This document shows, in pieces, positions 52,452-59,766 of a stretch of DNA of 64,000 nucleotides (position 1 is the stretch's first letter; every line of letters begins with the position of its first letter). Origin of the DNA: Mesorhizobium sp. Z1-4 (lineage in GTDB: Bacteria; Pseudomonadota; Alphaproteobacteria; Rhizobiales; Rhizobiaceae). Made by a program: the position numbers and the translations under genes. Where the stretch lies: NCBI RefSeq assembly GCF_004000235.1, contig NZ_RCIO01000002.1, forward strand, positions 699,501 to 763,500, in the 5' to 3' direction. A model generated the notes under the pieces. It was not told the DNA's origin. It worked only from the letters and a program-made list of their open reading frames with translations, and searched no databases.

Positions 52452-53231
52452 TTAGATAATGCTTGTTATTTGGCCGCCGTCGACGCGCAGGATCGAGCCT
52501 GTGATGAAGGAGGCCTTCTCGCTGGCCAGAAAGGCCGCCGCTGCCGCAAATTCATCAGGCCTGCCATAACGCCCAACCGGAATGCGACCCCGCGAAGCTG
52601 ACTGGATATCATCTACGGATTTTCCCAGCCGCTGCGCATTGTTGGCATCGAGCTGTTTCAGCCTGTCGGTCGCGATCCGCCCGGGAGCAATTGCGTTCAC
52701 CGTGATGCCGTGCTTGCCCACTTCGTTCGCCAGCGTCTTGCCCCAGCCGACTAACGCCGGCCTGATCGTGTTGGAGATCGCCAGATTGGGGATCGGCTCG
52801 ATAACGCCCGACGAAATCACCGAGATGATCCTGCCGAACTTTGCCTCGATCATTTGAGGAAGAACCAGATCTGCCAGCCTGACGAGATTCACGAACATGG
52901 AATCGAAAGAGGCGCGCCACAGGTCGGAATCTACACCTTGCGCACTGCCGGGTGGCGGTCCGCCGCCATTAAGTACAAGGATGTCGATTGCACCTATCCG
53001 TGCGGTGGCATTCGCATGAAGAGCATCAATCTGGTCCGCACTCGTTGTATCGCAGCTAAAGCCGTGCGCGCTGCCATCTATAGCTGACGCTACCTCAATC
53101 GCACTTTCCGATGTGCGCCCCACGATACCGACCGTGGCGCCCTCGGCCGCTAAGGCCGAGGCGATACCATGCCCGAGCCCCTTGGTGGAGCCCAGAACTA
53201 GGGCCTTCTTACCGGAGAGGTTCAGTTCCAT
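52452..53231 (-). CDS. Short-chain dehydrogenase/reductase (SDR)
   Basis: 259 residues. NAD(P) site ALVLGSTKGLGHGIASALAAEG, where the usual T-G-x-x-x-G-x-G is S-T-K-G-L-G. Catalytic Ser in GRIISVISSGVIEPI; the position of the usual Tyr reads ISNTIRPALVGWGKTLANEVG. The Y-x-x-x-K motif is thus changed: N-T-I-R-P-A-L takes its place and no tyrosine is visible. The C-terminal part VNAIAPGRIATDRL and a proposed IPVGRYGRPDEFAAAAAFLAS are standard. Relatives with this serine-only pattern exist as 3-oxoacyl reductase-like proteins of unknown function. Middle gene of the 54150-51031 operon. Confidence 0.88.
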   Translation of the reverse strand: MELNLSGKKALVLGSTKGLGHGIASALAAEGATVGIVGRTSESAIEVASAIDGSAHGFSCDTTSADQIDALHANATARIGAIDILVLNGGGPPPGSAQGVDSDLWRASFDSMFVNLVRLADLVLPQMIEAKFGRIISVISSGVIEPIPNLAISNTIRPALVGWGKTLANEVGKHGITVNAIAPGRIATDRLKQLDANNAQRLGKSVDDIQSASRGRIPVGRYGRPDEFAAAAAFLASEKASFITGSILRVDGGQITSII

Positions 53232-53250
53232 CTGGGTATTCTCCTCAGTC

Positions 53251-54150
53251 CTACCGCTCTATCCGGCGGATCATCCATTCAATTTCGGCGACGGTTGCAG
53301 CACTCAATGCGGGTCCGGGTTTGCGGAGTCGGTCAGACGCAATAATCCCGCGTTTCTTCAGTACGTACTTTCGTACGGCAAGTCCGAGCGCCGGCTGGGT
53401 TTCGTAACGGACAAGCGGAAGATGTCGATCGAAGAGATCGTGTGCTTCTTCGCGCTTGCCGGCGTTCATCAGCTCTACGACCTGCGTCAGCATTTCCGGG
53501 TAGGCGTACCCGGTCATGGCGCCATCGGCACCACGTTCCATCTCGAAAGGCAGGAACAAGCCGCCATGGCCGCACAGAATTGAGATCCGGCGCATCCCGC
53601 CCGCGGCACGCAGTTTGGAGATCTTCTCTAGACCGGGCCAATCCTCGTGCTTCAGCATCACGCAGGAGGTATGCTGTTCCACGATCTTCTGGATCACGGG
53701 AACACTCATGACCACATTGGTGGTGAGGGGAAAGTCCTGCAAAACGAAGGGAACGTCTTCTCCAATCGTTTCCACGACAGTTCCGAAATAGCCGAGGATC
53801 TGCTCGTCGGTCTTCAGGCCACCGCCGGGTGCAACCATTACGCCCGCTGCGCCGATATCCATGGCGGTCTGCGTGAGCTGGCGCATATTTGCAAAGCCGG
53901 GTGAAGAAACGCCGACGACGACCGGCACCTTGCCGTCGACCGCCTTCATCACGCATTTCGCGAATGCGGCCGATTCTTCGAATGTCAGCTTCGGAGCCTC
54001 GCCCATCATTCCCAGGATCGTCAGTCCGGTAGCGCCCGAGCTCAAGAAGGTGTCGATCATCTTCTCCGTCGACGCGAAGTCGAGCTCCCCACTGTCGTCG
54101 AATGGGGTGGGCGCGATCGGAAATACACCCTTGGCGTCGACTGTAAGCAT
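53251..54150 (-). CDS. Dihydrodipicolinate synthase/N-acetylneuraminate lyase (DapA) family protein
   Basis: 299 residues from the ATG at 54150 (GGGAAGGGA upstream). Class I aldolase barrel: VFPIAPTPFDDSGELD, TGLTILGMMGEAPKLTFEE (usual G-T-T-G-E replaced by G-M-M-G-E), ADIGAAGVMVAPGG-like strand, and the Schiff-base lysine in CVMLKHEDWPG. The tyrosine motif of DapA (Y-N-V-P) reads QDFPLTTN. These changes are common in DapA relatives that act on oxo acids such as keto-deoxy sugars or hydroxyproline products, not in lysine biosynthesis. First gene of the minus operon next to operator 2. Confidence 0.9.
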   Translation of the reverse strand: MLTVDAKGVFPIAPTPFDDSGELDFASTEKMIDTFLSSGATGLTILGMMGEAPKLTFEESAAFAKCVMKAVDGKVPVVVGVSSPGFANMRQLTQTAMDIGAAGVMVAPGGGLKTDEQILGYFGTVVETIGEDVPFVLQDFPLTTNVVMSVPVIQKIVEQHTSCVMLKHEDWPGLEKISKLRAAGGMRRISILCGHGGLFLPFEMERGADGAMTGYAYPEMLTQVVELMNAGKREEAHDLFDRHLPLVRYETQPALGLAVRKYVLKKRGIIASDRLRKPGPALSAATVAEIEWMIRRIER

Positions 54151-54202
54151 GCGTGCGGATCCCTTCCCAAGCAAATTTTCTCTATTCCTATCAGGCGTCA
54201 TA

Positions 54203-54213
54203 TTGTATTACAA
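54203..54213. promoter_or_regulatory. GntR/FCD-type operator 2 (TTGTATTACAA)
   Basis: A palindrome identical to operator 1 (38069) except for its three-base centre and sharing flanks ATTG...AAG. It lies midway between the divergent starts at 54150 (minus) and 54259 (plus), so it can control the DapA-like/SDR/FAD-oxidase operon and the SDR/RraA operon. Confidence 0.7.
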
Positions 54214-54258
54214 GCTAACAATTCGAAATGTGGGTTCGGATGTGGAGTGACATGAGTC

Positions 54259-55023
54259 ATGACAGGTAAGCTCGAAGGCAAAGTGGCCGTAATTACTGGC
54301 GGTGCGTCGGGGATAGGTCTTGCCAGTGCCCGGCTTTTTCTGGAGGAGGGCGCCCGCGTGGCGATCGTCGGCCGCAGCCGCTCAACTCTCGAGGGTGCCG
54401 CGGCCGAGTTGAACGCGGGAGACCGGCTTGCATTGCTGGTTGGCGATGTCGGCGATGAAGAGACCGTCGCTGCGCATGCGGTCAAGGTCGAGCGAACCTT
54501 TGGTGGGTTTGACGTTCTTCTCGCGTCGGCTGGTTGGTCGACAGGAACCAGTGTCCCCGACACATCGCTCGAACGATGGAACGCCGTTTTGAGCACCAAT
54601 CTCACCGGATCGTTCCTGTGGGCCCGCGAGTCAGTCATGTCGATGCGCCGTCGAGGCGGCGGCTCGATTATTTTCGTGGGCTCGCAACTCGCTTATTCGG
54701 GGGGCAAGGCGAACGCGGCCTATCTGGCCACCAAGGGTGCGCTCGACAGTCTTTGCAGGACAATGGCCGTTGATCACGCGCCGGAGAATATTCGCGTCAA
54801 CCTTCTGGTGCCGGGTGCTATCGACACGCCGCTGTTGCGTCGGGCGTTCTCGCGTAACCCAGACCCTCTCGCCGCCGAGCAAAAATCAATCGGGCGTCAC
54901 CCGCTTGGCCGGCTTGGACTGCCGGAAGAGCAGGCGAAGGCCGTGCTTTTTCTGGCGAGTGACGATTCTTCCTTCACCACCGGCTCACGCCTCGTCGCCG
55001 ACGGCGGCTGGATGGCCGGCTGA
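54259..55023 (+). CDS. Short-chain dehydrogenase/reductase (SDR)
   Basis: 254 residues. NAD(P) site VAVITGGASGIGLASARLFLEEG, active site SIIFVGSQLAYSGGKANAAYLATKGAL (Ser, Tyr and Lys all present: S-Q-L-A and Y-L-A-T-K), NVLVPGAIDTP-type segment and SSFTTGSRLVADGGWMAG at the end. A classical, intact SDR, unlike the one at 52452. It precedes the RraA-like gene by 28 bases in one operon. Confidence 0.94.
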   Translation: MTGKLEGKVAVITGGASGIGLASARLFLEEGARVAIVGRSRSTLEGAAAELNAGDRLALLVGDVGDEETVAAHAVKVERTFGGFDVLLASAGWSTGTSVPDTSLERWNAVLSTNLTGSFLWARESVMSMRRRGGGSIIFVGSQLAYSGGKANAAYLATKGALDSLCRTMAVDHAPENIRVNLLVPGAIDTPLLRRAFSRNPDPLAAEQKSIGRHPLGRLGLPEEQAKAVLFLASDDSSFTTGSRLVADGGWMAG

Positions 55024-55051
55024 GCGTTCCGCCCCGATTTTAGGAGTTATC

Positions 55052-55768
55052 ATGTCTGCCACCGTCCCTCTGGAACCCGCCATCCGTAACATGCTCATGA
55101 AGTCCGCGGTTCCAACCGTTGTCTCGACGCTTTGGAAGAACGGCTACAAAAACACCTTCATGTTCCGACCGCGCGCCTTGAATAGCAACTGCAACAAGTT
55201 TGTCGGTGCCGCGTTGACAGTGCGGACGATCGCGGCGCGCGAAGATGTTGTGTCGGCGATTGCGGGAGGCTCATCGCCGAATCTTCAGGCTGCTGCCGTC
55301 GATCAGCTGAAGGCTGGTGACGTGCTGGTTGTCGCCATGGGTGGCGAAACGCGCACAGCCTTCATGGGGGATATCATGACGACCTATATGAAAGGTGTGG
55401 GCGTCTCAGGCGTCGTGTTGGACGGCTCCGTCTCGGATGCGGCTGCGATCGCGCAAATCGAGATGCCCGTATTCTGTACAGGAAATGCCGCCACGCCACT
55501 GACGTCGCATCGCATGGTGGTGGACGTGAACGGACCCGTCGAGTGCGATGGAGTTGCCGTATACTGCGGAGACGTCGTTATGGGAGATGCAAACGGGATC
55601 GTGGTCATACCGCGTCACATGGCGGCCGAGGTTGCGCGCATTGCAAGCGAGCGTGAAGTTCTCGAGGAATTCGTCATCTCCAAAGTGCGCGACGGTGCAC
55701 CTCTGTCAGGTACCTATCCGCCGAACGAAAAAACAATGGCGGAGTTCGATAAATGGAGGGCCGGCTAG
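55052..55768 (+). CDS. RraA/4-hydroxy-4-methyl-2-oxoglutarate aldolase family protein
   Basis: 238 residues from an ATG after TAGGAG. The family core reads AVPTVVSTLWKNGYKN, FVGAALTVRT, LKAGDVLVVAMGG (G-D-V-V-V-D-type strand), MKGVGVSGVVLDGSVSDAAAIAQIEMPVF and VYCGDVVMGDANGIVVIP. The G-x-x-D-x-D metal site of HMG aldolase is present as D-G-S-V-S-D and G-D-A-N-G. Members include HMG aldolase, oxaloacetate decarboxylase and RraA, an RNase E inhibitor. The catabolic context favours aldolase/decarboxylase. About 80 residues longer than RraA. Confidence 0.9.
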   Translation: MSATVPLEPAIRNMLMKSAVPTVVSTLWKNGYKNTFMFRPRALNSNCNKFVGAALTVRTIAAREDVVSAIAGGSSPNLQAAAVDQLKAGDVLVVAMGGETRTAFMGDIMTTYMKGVGVSGVVLDGSVSDAAAIAQIEMPVFCTGNAATPLTSHRMVVDVNGPVECDGVAVYCGDVVMGDANGIVVIPRHMAAEVARIASEREVLEEFVISKVRDGAPLSGTYPPNEKTMAEFDKWRAG

Positions 55769-55793
55769 CCGTGGCTGTTGTGGTGTCGCAAGA

Positions 55794-56708
55794 TCAGGGT
55801 CGGCGATGGGCATCGTGCCAGTGCATCGCGATGTCGCTGCGGCGGCATATCCATGCATCGGAGACGTTCGATACATATTCGACGAAGCTTTGAAGTCCTG
55901 CTGCTCTGCCTGGGTGACCGATGATGCGCGGGTGCAGGCCGACCGACATCATTGCCGGCCGGCCTTTACCTTCGCGGTACAACAGGTCGAACGTATCTTT
56001 CAGCAGTGAATAGAATTGATCTGCCGTAGCCATGCCGCCGCGCATGAAGTTGGCATCATTACAGACCAGCCCGTAGGGAATGATCAGATGGTCGCACTCG
56101 CCTATGCGGCGCCAATAAGGCAGATCGTCATTGTATGCGTCGGAGTCGTAGAGGAAGCCGCCGTGCTCCACGATCAAGCTGCGTGTATTGACGCTGGGTC
56201 CGTATCGGCAATACCAACCTGCCGGTTTGATGCCGGTCTGTGCTTCAATAGATGCATAGGACTTTGCGATTAGGGAACGCTCCTGAGCCATAGTGAGCCG
56301 GCTGTGATATTCCCAGCGCCAGCCATGGGCGCAGATATCGTAGCCCAGTTCGCTGATCGCAGTGCCAACTTCGCGATTCCGCTCAAGAGCGAGCGCGCAT
56401 GCAAAGATTGTGGCGGGTACTTTGGCGTCTTCGAGAATACGTAGAATACGCCATATGCCTGCGCGGCTCCCGTATTCGAACATCGATTCCGCTGCCAGGT
56501 CACGCCCGTCGAACTCCAGTGCTCTGGATTCGGTGAGCCCGCCTTCGGATCGGTCATAGCCGTCTGGGACCGATTGCTCCGATCCTTCCTCGTAATTGAC
56601 GCAGATGTTGACCGCGATCCGGGCCCCGTTTGGCCAGGGCTCTATCTTCGGCTGACGCCCGTATCCGATGAAATCGCGTTCCAGCGAGGAGAGGTCCGGT
56701 TCAGTCAT
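55794..56708 (-). CDS. Polysaccharide deacetylase family, PuuE/cofactor-free allantoinase-like
   Basis: 304 residues. N-terminus FIGYGRQPKIEPWPNGARIAVNICVNYEEGSEQSVPDG matches PuuE allantoinases, which share Y-G-R-x-x-P/W-P-x-x-A-R. Also VPATIFACALALERN, ELGYDICAHGWRWEYHSR and the D-S-D-A-Y-N-D-D-L-P-Y-W block near residue 190. PuuE enzymes open the allantoin ring without metal; the general family deacetylates sugars. In this setting a ureide ring or amide is a likely substrate. Its stop side is convergent with RraA. Second gene after the AllA-like gene, overlapping it by 8 bases. Confidence 0.88.
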   Translation of the reverse strand: MTEPDLSSLERDFIGYGRQPKIEPWPNGARIAVNICVNYEEGSEQSVPDGYDRSEGGLTESRALEFDGRDLAAESMFEYGSRAGIWRILRILEDAKVPATIFACALALERNREVGTAISELGYDICAHGWRWEYHSRLTMAQERSLIAKSYASIEAQTGIKPAGWYCRYGPSVNTRSLIVEHGGFLYDSDAYNDDLPYWRRIGECDHLIIPYGLVCNDANFMRGGMATADQFYSLLKDTFDLLYREGKGRPAMMSVGLHPRIIGHPGRAAGLQSFVEYVSNVSDAWICRRSDIAMHWHDAHRRP

Positions 56709-57189
56709 TGTGAAGCTCTATTTCTCTGTCGAGGTTGTGAACGATGTCGTCGCCGCGGCCTGCAACAGATTGCAAGACGACAAAGTTGGTATCGGCACGG
56801 AATGAAAGCAGTCCATGATGCCAAACGTTTGCCGCGTAGACGATCGAAGTGGGGCCGGTAACCCGAAATGCGCGAAGCGACGAAGGTACCGGGTCACCTC
56901 GCTTGTCGGATAGACAGGCAATGGCCAGAAATTCGCATTCATGCATTGGAAGAAATGCCTGCGGCGTGAAGGGGTGCTTCTCCAAGCTGCTAATAGTAAC
57001 TGGAAACTGCGCCTGCGGCGGATTGTTGATCCACAGAGCCTTGGTCGATCCGGGCGCATTTCCGAATGCACAGTCCAGGTAGAGACGGTCACGCCCACCG
57101 GGGTGTTTCAGCACTTTTCCGAAAGGCTCAAACGCGATCTCGGTTATCGATTCAACTCGTCTGACGTCGTGTCTGGACGGTGATGCCAT
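56701..57189 (-). CDS. Ureidoglycolate lyase (AllA) family protein
   Basis: 162 residues from the ATG at 57189 (GGAG 8 bases upstream); an in-frame TTG at 57228 falls inside operator 3 and is rejected. Motifs are IAFEPFGKVLKHP at the start, EKHPFTPQAFLPMHECEFLAIAC (AllA usually has M-E-R-H-P-L-G-S-Q-A-F-I-P-L) and TSIVYAANVWHHGLLSF (usually G-V-x-Y-x-x-G-x-W-H-H). AllA splits ureidoglycolate into glyoxylate and urea. Paired with a PuuE-like protein, it recalls the end of allantoin breakdown, but allantoate amidohydrolase is missing. Confidence 0.88.
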   Translation of the reverse strand: MASPSRHDVRRVESITEIAFEPFGKVLKHPGGRDRLYLDCAFGNAPGSTKALWINNPPQAQFPVTISSLEKHPFTPQAFLPMHECEFLAIACLSDKRGDPVPSSLRAFRVTGPTSIVYAANVWHHGLLSFRADTNFVVLQSVAGRGDDIVHNLDREIELHND

Positions 57190-57217
57190 CCGTTTTTCTC
57201 CAAAATCGGGATCGACT

Positions 57218-57228
57218 TTGTTAGACAA
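57218..57228. promoter_or_regulatory. GntR/FCD-type operator 3 (TTGTTAGACAA)
   Basis: On the minus strand the site reads ATTGTCTAACAAAG, close to ATTGTATAACAAGA at site 1 and ATTGTATTACAAGC at site 2. It lies 29 bases before the AllA-like start (57189) and 79 bases before the VOC gene start (57307). Confidence 0.65.
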
Positions 57229-57306
57229 TTATACTAACTTTCGACTCTCGCATATATCGAAGATGGATGGTCGCGTGCACAGCGCAGGGCCCTGAAGCGG
57301 TGAAAA

Positions 57307-57762
57307 ATGAAGATTCAGCATATGGCTTTTGCGGTCCGCGATGCCGAGCAGGCGCTTGAAAAGTACCGTGCGTTTCTTTCCGCCGGCGATGATGCCGAAA
57401 TCGTCGACTACGCGAAGTCGAAGACGCGTGTTGCCTTGTTCCGCGTCGGGGGAATCGAATACCAGCTTTGCCAGTCGCTGGAGCCCGGCGGGCGCTTCGA
57501 TTCGTGGATCGAGAAGCGCGGATCGGAGGGCCTTCATCATATCTGTTATGCTGTGCCCTCAATCGAAAACGCGCTGGATGCCGCCGTAGCCAAGGGTGGT
57601 GCGCTCAAGACGTGTGTTGCCTGCGGCGTAGCGGGGAAACACCCTCATCCTGAAGGCTTCGTGGCTTTTCTCGAGGAGGAAGTCGGCGGCTTGGAGGTTG
57701 AGTTCATGCAGCTCTACACGGACGCCGAGCTGGTAGAGTATGCCAGCGTGAAGGGTATCTGA
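57307..57762 (+). CDS. VOC (glyoxalase/bleomycin resistance) family protein
   Basis: 151 residues. N-terminal metal-ligand His in KIQHMAFAVRDAEQALEKY, second ligand region SEGLHHICYAVPSIENALD, and Glu near the end in LEVEFMQLY. The H-H-I-C-Y and A-F-L-E spacing resembles methylmalonyl-CoA epimerase/glyoxalase I-type proteins. It could epimerise or rearrange a pathway intermediate, for example racemise a hydantoin ring (inference). First gene of the plus-strand operon 57307-61158, one base before the first ATPase gene. Confidence 0.88.
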   Translation: MKIQHMAFAVRDAEQALEKYRAFLSAGDDAEIVDYAKSKTRVALFRVGGIEYQLCQSLEPGGRFDSWIEKRGSEGLHHICYAVPSIENALDAAVAKGGALKTCVACGVAGKHPHPEGFVAFLEEEVGGLEVEFMQLYTDAELVEYASVKGI

Positions 57763-57763
57763 A

Positions 57764-58753
57764 ATGACACCTTTGGACGAGTCGGTCCTTTCGGTCCGGA
57801 ACCTCTCGGTAGAGTTTGAAACGCGGTTCGGTCCGCTGAAGGCGATTGACAATATTTCGTTCGAAATCGGTCGGGGCGAAGTACTGGGTGTCGTCGGCGA
57901 GTCAGGTGCAGGCAAGTCGCTGACGGGCTCTGCGATCGCCAACCTGATCGTTTCGCCTGGACGAGTGTCCGGCGGTGAAATTCTGCTCGGTGGAGAGCGG
58001 ATCGACAATCTGCCCGCCTCGCAGATGCGCCGCGTTCGCGGCAAGCGCATCGGAATGGTGTTTCAGGACCCACTGACAAGTCTCAACCCGCTTTTTCGAG
58101 TGGGCGACCAGATCGTCGAGACTATCCTCACGCATCTTGATTGCTCGCCGAGCGCGGCGCGGAAAAGGGCAATTGAATTGCTTGGCGAGGTCGGAATTCC
58201 CTCACCTGAGGAACGTATCGACTCCTTTCCGCACGAGTTCTCCGGCGGCATGCGTCAGCGTGTCGTCATCGCGCTGGCGCTCTGCGCCGACCCGGAACTA
58301 ATCATCGCTGATGAGCCGACAACGGCCTTGGATGTAGTTGTTCAGGCGCAGATTCTCGACCTGTTGCGCGCGCTGTGCGACGAGCGTGGTGTCGCGATCA
58401 TGCTGGTCACGCACGACATGGGGGTTATCGCGGAAATCGCCGACCGTGTGGCCGTTGTGTATGCCGGGCGCATAGCTGAAATCGGTCGCAGAGACGAACT
58501 GATCTCGCAGCCGCTGCATCCGTATGCGCGCGGCTTGATGGGGGCGATCCCAACCGTCACAGGAACCGACCGCGAACTGGTTCAGATACCGGGCTCGATG
58601 CCGCGGCTGACGGCAATACCGAAAGGCTGCGCCTTTCACGCACGGTGCGGCCAGAAGTTTGAGCCGTGCGATATACGGCGGCCTGACCTTCTTGATCACG
58701 AGGGCCGAAAGGTCGCCTGTCACCTCTACAACAGTGAGAGGCGCGCCGCATGA
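57764..58753 (+). CDS. Oligopeptide/dipeptide-type ABC ATPase 1 (DppD-like)
   Basis: 329 residues. Walker A GESGAGKS, Q-loop VFQDPLTSLNPLFRVG, signature FSGGMRQRVVIALALC, Walker B LIIADEPTTALD, switch MLVTHDMGV. The C-terminal oligopeptide-transporter domain carries the cysteine pattern GCAFHARCGQKFEPC and later C-H-L. This domain identifies the Dpp/Opp class. The matching permeases (40274, 41256) and SBP (42301) lie in the other operon. Its stop overlaps the next ATPase start. Confidence 0.95.
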   Translation: MTPLDESVLSVRNLSVEFETRFGPLKAIDNISFEIGRGEVLGVVGESGAGKSLTGSAIANLIVSPGRVSGGEILLGGERIDNLPASQMRRVRGKRIGMVFQDPLTSLNPLFRVGDQIVETILTHLDCSPSAARKRAIELLGEVGIPSPEERIDSFPHEFSGGMRQRVVIALALCADPELIIADEPTTALDVVVQAQILDLLRALCDERGVAIMLVTHDMGVIAEIADRVAVVYAGRIAEIGRRDELISQPLHPYARGLMGAIPTVTGTDRELVQIPGSMPRLTAIPKGCAFHARCGQKFEPCDIRRPDLLDHEGRKVACHLYNSERRAA

Positions 58754-59718
58754 AGCCACAGACGGACGGATCGGTTTCCATTCGCAAGGTCGGGCGCCAG
58801 TTCGACATCTCCGACAGCTGGATCAACCGCAAGATCAGCGGCAAACCGCGCCAGGTTGTCAACGCGTTGACTGACGTGGAATTTGAGATTGAACGTGGTG
58901 AAACGTTTGCGCTTGTTGGCGAGTCCGGTTCGGGGAAGTCCACGCTTGCCCGGATAGTCGTCGGCCTGCTGGGTGCTTCTCAGGGTGAGGTCGTGATTGA
59001 CAGCTCGCTGCGAACGGTACGCGCTGATGGCGGGCAGGGTATTCAGATGGTCTTTCAGGATCCCTATGCGAGCCTCAACCCGCGCTGGCGCGTCGAGCGG
59101 ATCGTTGCTGAACCGATCCGGACGCTCAATCTCGTTGCGAACAAGACGCAATTGTCGAAGCGCATCGACGAACTTCTGGAACTTGTGGGACTGCACCCCG
59201 ACGATCGGAAGAAATACCCGCACCAGTTTTCCGGAGGTCAACGCCAGCGCGTGGCAATCGCGCGGGCGCTTGCATCGGAGGCGCATTTCATTGTTTGCGA
59301 TGAGCCTACCTCAGCGCTCGACGTCTCGGTGCAGGCGCAGATCCTGAATCTGATGCGCAGGCTGCAGGAGCAACTCGGTCTTACCTATCTCTTTATCAGC
59401 CATGATCTCGCGGTCGTGCGTTACATGGCTACGCGCGTTGGCGTCCTTTACCTCGGTCGTATTGTCGAAATTGGCGAGGTGGACGAGCTTTTTGCCAACC
59501 CACGCCACCCGTACACCAAAATGCTGTTTGAGGCGGTTCCCAAGGTTGATGGAGGCAGGACCGAAAGAACAGGTATCACGGGTGAGATACCAAGTCCCAT
59601 CAATCCGCCCGCCGGTTGCGCGTTTCATCCCCGCTGCCCGGTTGCCATAGACAGATGCCGGCGAGACGTCCCAAGGCTCATTGACCAGGTCGCGTGCCAC
59701 GTTGCGAATGCCGGCTGA
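58750..59718 (+). CDS. Oligopeptide/dipeptide-type ABC ATPase 2 (DppF-like)
   Basis: 322 residues, ATGA overlap with the previous gene. Walker A GESGSGKST, Q-loop VFQDPYASLNPRWRVE, signature FSGGQRQRVAIARAL, Walker B FIVCDEPTSALD, switch FISHDLAV. The C-terminal domain has GCAFHPRCPVAIDRC. It forms the ATPase pair with 57764, acting on the permeases encoded at 40274 and 41256. Confidence 0.95.
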   Translation: MKPQTDGSVSIRKVGRQFDISDSWINRKISGKPRQVVNALTDVEFEIERGETFALVGESGSGKSTLARIVVGLLGASQGEVVIDSSLRTVRADGGQGIQMVFQDPYASLNPRWRVERIVAEPIRTLNLVANKTQLSKRIDELLELVGLHPDDRKKYPHQFSGGQRQRVAIARALASEAHFIVCDEPTSALDVSVQAQILNLMRRLQEQLGLTYLFISHDLAVVRYMATRVGVLYLGRIVEIGEVDELFANPRHPYTKMLFEAVPKVDGGRTERTGITGEIPSPINPPAGCAFHPRCPVAIDRCRRDVPRLIDQVACHVANAG

Positions 59719-59766
59719 TGATAAATCGGCATTTCATTCACTCTGCGACGAGTTGGTAACACGGCA

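Noticed and set aside
55794-57189. Complete allantoin degradation pathway
   Set aside because: Only PuuE-like and AllA-like proteins are present. Allantoate amidohydrolase and urea-using enzymes are missing, so the pair is described as ureide-like only.
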